The notes under the pieces: generated by a model
What the model was told of the DNA's origin: nothing
Databases searched by the model: none
The model's input: only the letters and a program-made list of their open reading frames with translations
Source of the DNA: Nageia nagi
Taxonomy: Eukaryota > Pinophyta
Assembly: GCA_050084985.1 (NCBI GenBank)
Contig: JBITNC010000001.1
Coordinates: forward strand, 146,010,001-146,074,000
DNA: 64,000 bases
Direction: 5' to 3'
Translations under genes and position numbers: made by a program
Part shown: positions 33,940-46,890 of the stretch, piece by piece
Layout of the letters: each line of letters starts with the position of its first letter
Position numbering within the stretch: position 1 is the stretch's first letter

Positions 33940-36240
33940 GTGAGAAGGATCATATGAGTAGCTCATAGTATTGTGTAGGAAAAGGTAGCATGATTCTACC
34001 AACCTATGAAATCATAGATAAAATAGTTCATGAGGTAAAGGAGGCCAAGCTATGTAAAGATTTGTTTGCTCTATGATTCTATACATGAAGGAAAACCTTC
34101 TTAGTGAGCCCCCACATTTATGGAATAACCCAACATTAGTAGGGAAAGATATGCATTCAAAATAGAATTTGCATAATTAGAGAAGATCATACATCTACAA
34201 TTGATTATACTACAAGAAGAGTTTTTTCCCAAAAGAAGAAGTTCAACTATTGTAGCAATGTCGATATTGTAAAAGGATACATATTTCATTCAAATAATAA
34301 TCCTAAAGAGGCCAACAATAGGGAAAGCAGACTAAAATATGGAGGCTACCATATGCCTACGTACCTAGGAAAGAGGATATCAAGATGTGTAAGATAGTAT
34401 ATAATCATTTTGTAAAGATTTGTACTATCGATTTGCATTCATACATGTGTAGGAAGATCTTTATACTTGAAGTAAGTGAAGAGGTAGATGATAAATAAAT
34501 CCTTCTACACCCATATAATGGGTATTTTTGAAATGGATATTAAGGCATATTTGCTATAATAAAATCATAAGCTCATAGGAGAATAAGCAAGTCAACATAT
34601 ATAAGTAAATAAGCATCCTCTATCAAAGTAAAGAGGGTCAAATATTGCATTTAATAGACTATCCAAATGTATAAATTATTTGTTGATTGGTTGCCCGAAA
34701 TATGCCTCTAGATTAGTAAAGAGATGATTTATGCATGTATAGAACATGATTTTTTTGGGAAAATTCATTTAGTCTTTTCTTGGTGAAGGAATGAACATTG
34801 TCTCAAGGTGAAAGAAAGCATGATCCCCATGATACCTCATTTCTCCAAAGGTAAATATGCATTTTGATAACTATTGAGGTGATTACAAAGGAGAGAAGGT
34901 AAATCATTGGTTACTACAAAAGGAACCAAATTTGGTATAAAATTGATAGGTACAACCTTTAGATTTTATTTAGGAAAAGATATCTTGACCAAAATATCAT
35001 TAGAAGGCTCAATGCTAAAATAAGAATAACACTGGAATACAACATTGACCCACAAAGTTTGTAGAAAGACATAAATGAAAGAGGTTGAGAAGACATTCAT
35101 AGGAAAATTATATTAAATAAAGGGGAAATAAAATATAATCTAAAGTGGAAATTAGGTCTTTCTCTAGTGAAACTTCATGAAAGGACTACACAAACTCTAT
35201 TCAACCAACTGTTTAGAAGATTGTTGCCTACCTTTGGAGGAAATTAGTGAAGGAGAATCTTCTTGAAGTTACAACACCAATTAGTTGGAGAAATTAATTT
35301 TTTATGTAAAGATAAAAATAGTATTATTATTATTATTATTATAGAAAAATAATCCAATAAAAAGTGAATAAATTTGCAAAAGTAATCCTTAATTACTTTT
35401 ACTTTAGCAATGATAGATGTTCTTAAAACATAGAAATTGATGTTTCTTTGATTGATATAATGCATTTGTTTCCTCACTTAAATATTGGAGAATTATTTTT
35501 TGAAGAAAAAGATATAGATAAAGAGACAGTTTTTGAAGACCACCAAAATGAGATAGTTGAAGAATCTCTTCTTGTAGAGATGGATGAAATAGAGTGTTGT
35601 GTGGAATATTGTTAGAATCTTGTCAAAGAGAGTGATGATGAACTTATTATTATGGGTAAGAGAGAAGAAGATGATAAATTCCTCATGAAGAATACATATG
35701 ATGAATGTCTCATGAAGGAGACATATCAAAAAGACTATTCAATGAAGACACAAACTCATTATTTACCAAAATCATGGGGCATCAAAGGTAGGGTATTTCC
35801 AAAAATACCATAGTATCAAAATTTAATATAAATTATACCATGGAAATATTTTTAAATACATACTATATACCAAAACAACAAGATGTAAGTTGAGATACTT
35901 GATCCCATATCATCAATAAATTGTAACATTAAAACAATAAAGTATTTGAAGTATCAAAACTATTAATATGATAATATATATGTATACAATATGTCTATGA
36001 ACATATATTTTAAGACTCAAATTAGGTCAAGGTTTCCAACAAGTTATGATCTCTAAAGTGGTATGTTAAACAAAAATTATCTAACTAAGCTTATTCAAAA
36101 TCTTATTATATGATTAAACTGGCTAGTAGATAACTTAAGGACTACATTAGAGGTACAAAATGCTATTTATTTAAAGCTATATTCAAGTGATTAAATTATG
36201 CTAAATAATTAACATTTAAAAATATACTAATTTTATATTA
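33940..36240 (+). repeat. 2.4-kb direct repeat, copy A
   Basis: Copy A shares its order of blocks with B and C. Landmarks: GTAGCTC near 33959, GTGAGCCCCCACAT near 34104, GTTCAACTATTGTA, TGTGTAGGAAGATCT, TTGTTGATT, GATTGTTGCCTACCTTT, GAGATAGTTGAAGAATCTCT near 35551, CATGAAGGAGACATAT, and GGTCAAGGTTTCCAACAAG near 36028. Decayed + strand frames in its second half are acidic (Glu/Asp/Met-rich), like the internal region at 1001-3097. No pol motif is visible. A CATCAAAGGTAGGG near 35778 is a possible decayed polypurine tract. Confidence 0.75.
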
Positions 36241-36980
36241 GGTAAATAGGACTTATGACATCAAACCAACTATCATTTACCTCCAAACAATTAAGATTGA
36301 AATAAATTTCTATAAGTATCATAAGAGTAGCTCCTAGCATGGTGCATGATAAGGTAATGAGATTTTGGTAACCTATAAAATCATAGATAAAATATTTCAT
36401 GGGGTAAAGAAAGCCAAGTGTTATAAATATTTGGTTTCTCTATGATTGCATCTATGAAAGGGAACCTTCTTAGTGAGGTCCCACATCCATGGAAGGACCT
36501 TATGTTAGTAGGGAGTGACCTATATTCAAGATAGACTATGCAATCAAAGAATAACATAGATCTATAAATGATTGTGCTACAAGAAGAGGTTACACCAAGA
36601 AGAAAAAGTTCAACTATTGTATCGATGTCAATGTTTATAAAAGGAGATAGCTTTCATTCAAACATCATTCCATAAGAGGTCAATAATAGAGGAGGCATAC
36701 TAAAAGATTAAGGATTCCATAAGCATGTAGAGTTGGGAAAGAACATGTGAAGATATGTAAGATAGCTATAATCATTTTATAAAGATCTCTCCATCGATAT
36801 GTAGTCAAACTTGTGTAGGAAGATCTCTATCCTTGAATTAAACAAAAACTTACATTGTATGTTGCACCCTCCCTAGCCACATTTGTGAAGAGGCAAATGA
36901 TAAAGAGTTACTTATACAATAGTATACCATGTATTTTTGAAGTGGATATTAAGGCATATTTTCTATGTGAAGATATCTTC
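36241..36980 (+). repeat. 2.4-kb direct repeat, copy B, left part
   Basis: It begins GGTAAATAGG and follows copies A and C to the phrase TTAAGGCATATTTTCTATG near 36950, where similarity ends. The rest of the unit resumes only at about 40150. Copy B has therefore lost its middle and gained about 3 kb of unrelated DNA. Confidence 0.7.
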
Positions 36981-37796
36981 CTCATAATATAATTTTTGTT
37001 AAATAAATTCTTTAATAATATCATAGATAAATTATAAAAATAATATTTTTTATAAAATTCAGTATTAAATGTAATAATATAAAAGTATTAAAAGAGATAA
37101 TATATTTATTTTTTTAAGAAATATTGTAATAACATATAAAATATTTGTAATTTAAAAAAAATTATTTAAAAAAAATATGAAATATAAGTTTACTAATTTA
37201 TTATAAAATCAGAATAATCATTGTTACATTAATAAATTATCCTTAAATAATTATTATATTATTTTACTTTAAAATAGTTTATTACAAAATATAAATTATT
37301 TTTAAGGTATGAAGTATGTTGTATATATCAATTACATGTTATTTTATTTTTATATAATTATTTTGAAGTATTTTTTTCTAAAAAATTAATATTTTATTTT
37401 ATTGTTTGTAATAAAATCATATGTTGTTGATGTTCACATATTTAAAATCCAATGTTTGTGTAATGTAAATTAAATACATAAAAATAAAGTAAATCCCATA
37501 ATACTCATAACCTTTCAATGATTCTTCCACATTTTTTTATAAAATGAAAATAAAATGATAAAATATTTTACAAATAAATACATTATTTTTATTTGAAATT
37601 AATTTATATAACATATAAAATTATCATCAATATGTTGACATTCATAACTTCTATCCATAGTTGATCATATCCTACTATTCAAGTGTGTGTGAGATACTAG
37701 CCAACACACATTGAAATCATACGATATGTGGAGCGATTCTTACAAGAAAATAGGGAAGCCATTTAGAAGGGTATTTTTGGGAAGATATTTTAATTA

Positions 37797-37835
37797 GGGG
37801 AGAGGACATAGTAGTTGAGCACATTCGAATGGTTG
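37797..37835. repeat. Extra left end of the inverted-repeat element family
   Basis: GGGGAGAGGACATAGTAGTT followed by GAGCACATTC resembles the end of the element at 37981-38425 (GGGGAGAGGACCCAGTAGTT in the reverse complement of its right end). It too is preceded by TA. No partner right end was found nearby except the one at 38425, so the two left ends may belong to nested elements sharing one right end. Confidence 0.65.
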
Positions 37836-37980
37836 TATGGGTTATTATCATATATTTATTCATTCATAGAACATATTTGGTCTAGTACTTATGTATTAAA
37901 TTATCAACTTCTATACATTTTTATTTTAATAAGTAAATTGTAAGTAATCATTTAAATTTGTTTTAAATATATTATTAATA

Positions 37981-38425
37981 GGGGAGAGGATTTAGTAGTA
38001 GTGCATTCTAATTTTACTCCTCTTAAAACTCAATTTAATAAAGTCAAATTGTTCTAAATTTTTTATAGCTTCTTCCTTGCATAGTTGTATGCTTATAACA
38101 AAAAGTTTGAGTTATCATAACTAAATTTGATAAGTTAATTAAATATGTGACTTAACATTCTACTATTCGTGCAAGTGTAATTGATGATTGGGGGTTGTAA
38201 TTCACACCCATGGGTATGACTTTAGAAAAGTGCTATTTTGGATAGTTTCTATGATAATACATATTTAACCTATCAAATTTAGTGATGAAAACTCAAAACC
38301 TTAGTTACAAACAAAAAAACTAGGTAAGGAAGAAGCTATAAAAAAATTAAAGCATTATGACTTTATATTAAGTCAAGTTTTAAGAAGCATGAATTTAGGG
38401 TGCACAACTACTGGGTCCTCTCCCC
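37981..38425. mobile_element. 445-bp non-autonomous element with long terminal inverted repeats, TA flanked
   Basis: The left end GGGGAGAGGATTTAGTAGTA and the reverse complement of the right end, GGGGAGAGGACCCAGTAGTT, match. The similarity continues inward for roughly 190 bases with gaps (TTATAGCTTCTTCCTT near 38061 and its inverse near 38323, and CTAAATTTGATA near 38120 and its inverse near 38275). TA lies on both sides (37979-37980, 38426-38427). No protein is encoded. A TA duplication is typical of Tc1/mariner-type transposition, but the ends do not look like Stowaway, so family assignment is open. Confidence 0.7.
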
Positions 38426-40150
38426 TAGAGGTTAAATTGTTTGCACAAAAAAGATGCTTGAAATAGTAAAATATGATTTTATGAAGTTGACTATGAATAG
38501 AAAGGACCTTATAATAGTTTTTCCAACCAAGGACACACCAACAGAGGTCCTCTACCTCTCTAAACTTTGATGTTGATCATGTTCTTGTAATCATAGATGC
38601 ACTCTTGAGAGCTCTCATTTATTAGTATCCTCTTATTGGAAGACTTAGAAAAGCTTAGAATACAAAGTTTGAGGTAAATTACAATGGAGAGGGAGTAGTC
38701 GAATGCACTGTAATTATAGTCTAAAGGATGTTAGTTATTTTCTCAACCCACTACAATCTCAAAGAAACTATTCTATCAATTTCAAGAAATATGCAAATGT
38801 CATGGTATTCCCCATGTAGTTATTCAAGTAGAAAGATATCAATACAATGCTAGGTTCACTTATTTATTTATTTCTTTATAGTTAAACAATCTTCAAACCT
38901 AAAAAAAGTATTTAGTATTAGTTTCTAATTAGGAAAATATAACCATTCTTAATTGTAAAAATATGCTTGCATTTTATTTTTTAATTATTACAACTTTAAT
39001 AAGTCAAATGACTTCTTGAATATCTTACCATAAACTATATGTATAGGGTTAAAAAAAATGTTGATCTCACTAATCATGGCCTTAAAATAAGTGGGTTCAA
39101 AAAATTCTAAAATTATTAAAACCATCATGTTCGATTTGCTATGATGTATCAAGTTGATTTAATTTAGTGAATTAAGCTAACATGTGTAAATATATTAAAT
39201 AAGATAATAGTAGAGTATAAATGTTTAATTATAGGAGCTTAAAAACAAATTCTAGATACAAGGTAATTAGCTACATTTACCATGTAATAAAATAATTTAT
39301 TTTAAATATATAATCATTATACTTATACAATTGAATTATTTTTTAGATCCCATGTGTTTATAAGGCTATAAACAACATGAACAAGAAGACCTTAATATAA
39401 ATATATACCTTACATCAAATATTTGTTCAAAATAGATAGGATTATGAAATTATTTTAGCATCATGGAAATTATGAATAATGAATTTGTAAATGTAGTTTA
39501 TATTATATATAAATTTTATTATTTTCCTTATAAATCTTGATATTAATTTAAAATGAAAACTTAGTTACAATAATAAAGACTTAACTAATGATCATGCTTT
39601 GATTAACGAGTTTGCACTTTCTTTAAATCTTTTAATTCCTATTGTGGAATTATATATAAATCTAAATATATATGTCATTTGTTCTTAAATAATTATTCAA
39701 GTCCTTTTTTTTCAAACTTCAATAAATATGAACTTGCATATCTTTTACAATCTCCAAAAGAGGATCATGGTGGAGTGTGAGCCTAAGTACGAGAAGAAAA
39801 TGTAGCTAAGTGACATAAAGGAATCATAGATGTAGACCAACATGGACATATGGATGATGCCATTGCTTTTATTGAGGAATAAAGTATGGTAAAATATTCA
39901 AGACACTAAAAGTATGGAGAAATAGATTCATGATAACAAATCCTACCAATGTTTGTATGTTGTCTCAAAGCAAACTAAGTAAGAGTTTTAGAAAATGTTC
40001 GATCACATGTTGTAGAAGATGAGTTAAACTTATTTATTTATTAATTAAATACATATTAATTGAATGTTTTGATTTTATTATCTCTTTTTTTTAAATATAA
40101 TACTTAAAATTAAAGAACACAACTATTAATCTATGGCATACCCATTGCAC

Positions 40151-41039
40151 AAGGTTGCAATAGCTAGTTGCTTTTATTTCAATAGTGATGGACATTCTTG
40201 TAAAATAGAAATTGATGTTTCTTTAATTAATATAAAACATTTTTTTCTCACATAAATATTAGAGAATTATTCCTTGAATAAATATACATAGGTAAAGAGA
40301 CATATTTTGAAGACCAACAAAATGAGATAGTTCAAGAATCTCTTCTTGAAGAGAAGGATAGAAAAAGAGTATTGGGTGGAAGATTTTGAGACTTTCATAA
40401 AAGGGAGTGATTATTAACTTATACTTATGGATAAGAGATAAGAATATAAATTCCTCATAAAAAATGCCTATGATTAATATCTCATGAAGGAGGCATATGA
40501 AGAAGAGTGTTCAATGAAGTCACTTATTCAATATTTGCCAAAATCATGAGGCATAAAAGGTATGGTATTTTCCAAAATACCATATTATCAAAAGTTAATA
40601 TAACTTAAATAATGGCAACATTTTTCACAACATACTATATACCAAAAAAACAAGATGTAAGTTGAGATACTTCTTTCCATATCATCAACAAATTGTAACA
40701 TTCAAACAATAAAGTATTCGAAGTATCAAAACTATTAATATAATAATATATGTCTATACCATGTTTCATATGAGCTTATATTTTAAGACTCACATTAGGT
40801 CAAGGTTTCCAACAAGTTATGATATCTAAATTGGTATGCTAAATAAAAATTACCTAACTAGGCTTATTGGAAATCTTACTATATGATTAAACTAGCTAGT
40901 AAATAACTCAAGGCCTACATTAGAGTTACAAAATGCTATTAATTTAAATCTATATTCGAGTGATTAAAGCATGCTAAATACAACATTTGCATACTAACAT
41001 AGGAATAAATCCCTTTAAAAATATACTAATTTTATATTA
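40151..41039 (+). repeat. 2.4-kb direct repeat, copy B, right part
   Basis: It matches the second half of copies A and C: GAAATTGATGTTTCTTTAAT near 40207, GAGATAGTTCAAGAATCTCT near 40325, GGTCAAGGTTTCCAACAAG near 40797, and ends at the GGTAAATAGG that starts copy C. Confidence 0.7.
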
Positions 41040-43420
41040 GGTAAATAGGGTTTATAACTTCAAACCAACTATCATTTACCTCCAAATCACTAAGATTAAA
41101 ATAAATTTCTAGGAGTATCATATGAGTAGCTCCTAGCATGGTGCAAGAAAAAAAAATGAGATTTTACCAACCTATGAAATCATAGATAAAATATTCTGTG
41201 AGGTAAAGGAAGCCAAGTGCTATAAATATTTGGTTCCTCTATAATTACATATGTGAAAGGGAACCTCCTTAGTGAGCCCCCACATCTATGGAAGGACCCT
41301 ACATTAGCAAGGAGCAACTTGTATTCAAGATAGACTATGCAATCAGAGAAGACCATAGATCTATAACTGATTATGCTATGATAATAGGTTACACCAAAAT
41401 AAGAAGTTCAACTATTGTATCAACATATATTTCACTAAAGGAGACATATTTCATTCAAACATCATTCCCAAATAGGTCAATAATAGAGGAGGTAGGCTAA
41501 AAGATTGAGGTTGCCATAAGCATGCAAAATTGGGAAAGAGGATGTGAAGATGTATAAGATAACATATAATCATTTTATAAATATATTCCCCATCAATATG
41601 TAGTCAAAATTATGTAGGAAAATCTATATACTTGAAGTAAACAAAAACTTACATTGTATATTGCACCCTCCCTAGCCACATTCATGAAGAGGTAAATGAT
41701 AAAGTGTTACTTCTACAAAAGTATATCATGTATTTTTAAAGTTTACATTAAGGTATATTTTCTATGGGAAACATGTAATCTCATAGGAGAATAAGTGATT
41801 CAACATATGTAAGGAAAGAAGTATCATCTATCATAGGAAAGATGATCAAGTATTGCATTGAAGATACTAGACAAATGTACAAATTATTTGTTGATTCATT
41901 TCCTTATATATGACCAAATACTAGTAAAGATATGATTTATGCATGTACAAAATATAATTGGTTTAGAGAAATGTATTTAGTCTTTTCTTGGTGAAATACT
42001 GAAATCTTTCTCAATGTGAAAGAAAGCATTATTCCCATGATACCTTGGTTCTCCAAAGAAAAATATGCAATTTGATAACTACTGAGGTGTTTGGAAAGGA
42101 GTGAATGTTGATCATTGGTTTCAATTAAAGGCACCAAATATGATATAAAAATGAGAGGTGCTTCCCTTAAAGATGATTTGGAGAAGGATAACTAACAACC
42201 ACATAGAACATTGATGCACAAAGCTATTATACAAAGACATCAATGAAAGAGGTTTAGAATACATTCATAAGAAAATTATATCAAATAAAGATGAATAAAA
42301 ATACAACCTAAAATGCATATTATATCTTTCTCTAATGAAACTTCACTAGAGGATTGCAAAAACTTCATTCAACTGACTGTTGAGAAGATTGTTGCCTACC
42401 TTTAGAGGTAATTAGTGAAGGAGATGATTCACAAAGTTACAACACCATCTAGTTGGACAAATTTATTTTTGAGATAAATATAAAAATAGTATTGTTATTA
42501 TTATAGAGAAAGAATCCAATAAAAGGTGAAGAATGCAAAAGTAATTTTTAATTACTTTTACTTCAGCAATAATGGACAATCTTGGAAGAATAAAAATTAA
42601 TTTTTCTTCACTTCATATAATACATTTGTTTCTTTGCTTAGATATGGATGAATTATTCCTTGAAGAGGAAGACATAGATAAAGAGACATATTTTGAACAC
42701 CACCAAAATGAGATAGTTGAATAATCTCTTTTAGAAGAGAAGGATTAAAAAGAGGGTTGTGTGGAAGATTGTGAGTCTCTCATAAAAGAGAGTGATGATG
42801 AACTTCTTCTTATGTATAAGAGAGATGAAGATGATAAGTGCCTCATGAAAAAGGAATGTGATGAATGTATCATTAAGGAGACATATGAAGAAGAGTGTTC
42901 AATGAAGACACTAATTTAATATATGCTAAAATCATGTGGCATCAAATTTCTCAAAATACCATAGTTCCAAAAGTTAATATAACTTAAATCATGGAAACAT
43001 TTGGCATGACATACTATTTTCCAAAATACCAAGATGTATGTTGAGATACTTATTCTCATAACATCAATAAATAATAACATTCTAACAACAAAATGTCCAA
43101 AGTATCAAAACTATAAATATGATAATATATTTTTCTACCATATTTTCTATGAAAATATATTTTAATACTTAAATTAGGTCAAGGTTTCCAATAAGCTACA
43201 ATCTTTAAAGTGGTAAGCTAAATAAAATTTACCTAACTAAGCTTATTGGAAAACTTATTATGTGATTAAACCTGCTATTAGATAACTTGGGGGCTACACT
43301 AGAGGTACAAAATGCTATTTATTTAAATCTATATTTGAGGGATTAAAGTGTGCTAAATACTTAAAATTTACATACCAACATATGAATAAATCCCTTCAAC
43401 ATAATAATAATTTTATATTA
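41040..43420 (+). repeat. 2.4-kb direct repeat, copy C
   Basis: A complete unit of about 2.38 kb, starting GTAAATAGGG and ending where TGCAAATAGG (43421) starts a short fourth stub. It has the same landmarks as copy A: AGTGAGCCCCCACATC near 41272, GATTGTTGCCTACCTTT near 42386, GAGATAGTTGAATAATCTCT near 42711, and GGTCAAGGTTTCC near 43176. Frames are acidic and broken, with no recognised protein family. Confidence 0.75.
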
Positions 43421-43495
43421 TGCAAATAGGATTTATAACATCAAACCAACTATCATTTACCTCCAAACCGCTAAGATTAAAATAAATGTTTAGAC
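43421..43495 (+). repeat. 2.4-kb direct repeat, short fourth stub
   Basis: TGCAAATAGGATTTATAACA through CAACTATCATTTACCTCCAA matches the first 75 bases of copies B and C, then similarity ends. A stub of this kind at the end of a tandem row is expected if the shared block is an LTR-like terminal repeat or if the array broke during recombination. Confidence 0.7.
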
Positions 43496-46400
43496 TAGAA
43501 GGCACTAACCAACAATTCAAAGTTCCTATTATGAAAAAAAGTTTATCTCATACATATTTCCTTACCTTAGAAATAGTCTCCTCAATAGTAAAGCATTTCC
43601 TTATTTCTAATCAAATATATTAATTACCATTTTTATATTGAAACTCATATAGTCCCAAAATTCTACTATTCAAAACTCTTTGAATTTTTAAACCCCTATT
43701 GAATAATTAGAATTACTAAAATTTTGATAGTAAGTAAAATGTTAAATATTTAGATTTTATCTATACTCAAGTTCTAAAAATATTTAAATATTATTAAGAT
43801 ACCAAGAATAAAGTAATAAATAAAAAGAAAAGAAAAGAAATTATATTAATGTCCATAAATAACCAAAAGAGGTGAATGGGACTAGTGAATACAATCATGT
43901 GTGAGATACCAATATGACCTCTAGTGGCTCTAATCTAAGAAAGTAAAAAAGCAAATAGTGTAAGCATTAAAATAGAACAAGAATAATCTAACCCTAAAAA
44001 TGGGAGATATATACAAAGAGATGGTCAATATAGGGCCATCATAGATGATAATTTTACTATAGAAAGATCTCACTTATCTTTGCAGAGCCAGCCTACATCC
44101 TTGTTGGTAGAGAGTTTTTATCAGATAAATATGTACAATAAGCATATTACCATTCTAAAGTAATATTAAAATCTAGGTTCTTTACAAGGGAAAAACCTAT
44201 CTTCAAAGCGCCCACATCATATAATGTAGGTATTGTATTTGGTTCAGACCTCCCACCTCCATGGCATCCAACTTGCATAAGGAGCTTCTAAACTACCCTT
44301 GCCTCTATACCAAAAATTATGTTGATCCTCCAATAAAATAATTCACCTACAAAAAGCATTCCTTAATAATTTTCCTAAATGGCTACTAGAGTACCCATAA
44401 TAGTGAAACCACTTAAGACTATAACTCATTGAGGTATTTAGTCATATGATTTATAACTCCTTTAGTATACCTTTTTGACTATTAGTTCTAATGAAATATA
44501 GTAGTATATTAAAATGAATTCAATGAGCAATCATTAAAATTAACCCTGAAGTCATACAATGTATTCATTTAGGTCTTAAAATGCATTCAGTGCAGTTTCA
44601 TATTCTTTCAGCATAATCCATATATGCATATCCCATGAACCTTGTAGATCATCTAACTAAATACTATCAATGTATCCCAGGGAATAACTCATAGGTCCCA
44701 CATATATCATTTGGGTATTCCTAATGATCATTCCCCGTTATGAGACTATATCTATAAGAGGCTTTTTATAAAATAGACCATACCTCTCTCCAACATATCT
44801 ACTTTTGCATAACTTATGGTTATTATAGTCCCTAATACTACAACCAAAAAAGGTATTTTATGAGGTTAACTTGAGCTAATTAAACATGTCTAAACTTATA
44901 TGGTAATAGTATTATAGGAGGTTGCATCTTGATGATACATTTTGAGAAATAAATACATCCCATAATAAAGCAACCTTATCATAAAATGTAATTACTTTAG
45001 TTCTTGATGCTCATGGACCCTTCCAATGTAATTCATTTGGGTATAAGCTACAAATATTCATTCCATAAAACTATGTTTGTAGGTACATATAATCATACAA
45101 CACATAGACTCTTTCAAAATAGTCACTTAGTGATAGATGAGGCTTCTTCATATCTCCCTCATGGAGTTCTTTGTCTCCCCTAAAACAAATTGAATCTCTA
45201 TTATCTCCAATGTACGCATTACTTTTCCCTAGGATAATGGTTATCTCCATCACACCCACCTTGGATCCCCTTTCTAATATACTTTCACTCCTCTCCATTA
45301 AGGGTCATGCCTCATTAAATAACTTTAATAAAGAAAAAGAATCATTGCTCCACTACTGTAGTAGTTGAGATAGTAATAGCAAGAAAACGTTTTCCTAAAC
45401 TTGCTCTTTCATTTAGTGTTTATAAATGCTAGATAATTTTTTCAATAAGTAATTAATGAAGGTTAGGAGGATTACAAGGAGTAAATCAATTTTAAATATC
45501 ATTTTCCCAATCTTCTACTCAAACCTTAATTACCAACATTCATTGCTTATAATCAACCTATAATCTAAATAAGATTATTGACATTAATAACATTTGAATT
45601 ATAAACAGTTTAAAAATTAGTTTCCAATAAATTTATTTAAGAGGTATTTAATAGTAATATTTAAAGATCAATTTAAATATTATTATCCAAAATTAAATTC
45701 TCTAAACTAAAATCCTATGATAAATAAATATTAGATTACTTTTTGAGCATAATCACTAAAATAGCTAAAGTATTTCATTTAGAAAATAATTTATATCTAG
45801 TTATTGTATCATGCATCGAAATGCAATTAGGGCCTCCAAGTCTTGAATCTCAAATGAAAATAACATAATCATATTAGCAATCAAAATCTACATATTAAAT
45901 CTTAATAGTGAAGGAGTACATATAAAGAGAATAATATGAATACTAAATTTTCACTAAATCTTGCAAACTCTAGGAGTTCAACATGTGCTCCAATGTTGGC
46001 CCATGATAATTTATCATCCCAAGGCACTCCTATAAATAATGAAAATTATGAGGCTAAATATTAATTATGAAACTATTTTATAGTTTTTCTTACCTCACAT
46101 TTATTTTTATTTGGAGGGTGGGGTATTTTAATTCATTTAATAATTCTTAGCATTTACCTAAACTTTTTGAAATAGTTCTCATGAGTAGGATTCAACTCAT
46201 CAAGTACCAATTATTCTAGGTAAAATAATAACTTTTCTTATCTAAGGTGATATTTATTAACTTTCATATATTGGCTATAAACTATAATAATTTTATATAA
46301 CATATTATTTTTCTAATATAGAAAATAAATTTTTCATACTAGGTAAGTGCATATTTTCAACGTAACATAGGTATCTAAGTATATTATTTAACTATTATCT

Positions 46401-46728
46401 TTATTAATACATAATACAAGACTTTTCAAATAGATATAAAAATTCATTTGACCTTGGAGAGAGATTTTTCTAATTAAAACACTATTGCAAATACACTCAT
46501 CACATAGGTCATTGATTAAATCATGCAATATGATTAATGAAACTATATAATTTACTTGTTCCCTTATGGGTTATCAATGATTTAGTGACCAATCATCTCC
46601 TTTTTCCTACTTTCCTTCCTAGTAACCAACTCATACTTAGTGCACTTGTCACATCAAGTGCAAATAGGACTATGTCTATTACCACATCAAGCCCAAATAG
46701 GATGGGTTCATTACAACTACAACATATA
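43496..46728. other. AT-rich DNA without recognisable genes
   Basis: Short frames (for example - 45071-45298 and + 45171-45368, which overlap each other) have no family motif that I can name. Somewhat more balanced composition around 44000-45300 suggests a less decayed repeat. Nothing could be assigned. Confidence 0.45.
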
Positions 46729-46890
46729 CCCTTATCAAATGATAATGCTTAAGAGTCCATGTCTAATGATAAGGGTAATACAACCCTATTGAATGATAAG
46801 TTTATAGTACTCCTATAAAATGATAAAGGAATGGATCCTTTATTAAATTATAATGGTATGGAACCCGTATCAAATAATAAGGATTATGTT
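46729..46890. repeat. 27-bp tandem array, about six units
   Basis: Units start near 46729, 46757, 46784, 46811, 46837 and 46864. The consensus is roughly CCCTATNAAATGATAAGGGT plus seven variable bases; the ATGATAA core is kept in the first four and becomes ATTATAA or ATAATAA in the last two. The array also repeats a GGGTTC / CCCAAATAGGA phrase just before it (46667-46710). Confidence 0.75.

Larger units (their letters stand above)
36981..40150. other. About 3.2 kb of foreign AT-rich DNA inside copy B
   Basis: No coding frames recognised. The first 600 bases are almost pure A and T. It contains an inverted-repeat element (37981-38425) and a second left end of the same family at 37797. Nothing else could be assigned. 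Confidence 0.5.

Noticed and set aside
37981-38425. Assignment of the inverted-repeat element to Stowaway or Mutator
   Set aside because: A TA flank fits mariner-type but the ends are not Stowaway-like, and no 8-11-bp duplication as for Mutator is present. Left unassigned.
44330-45300. Minus-strand frame near WDVFISQ-like wording as a transposon protein
   Set aside because: I could not match it to a family with any confidence, so no feature was made.
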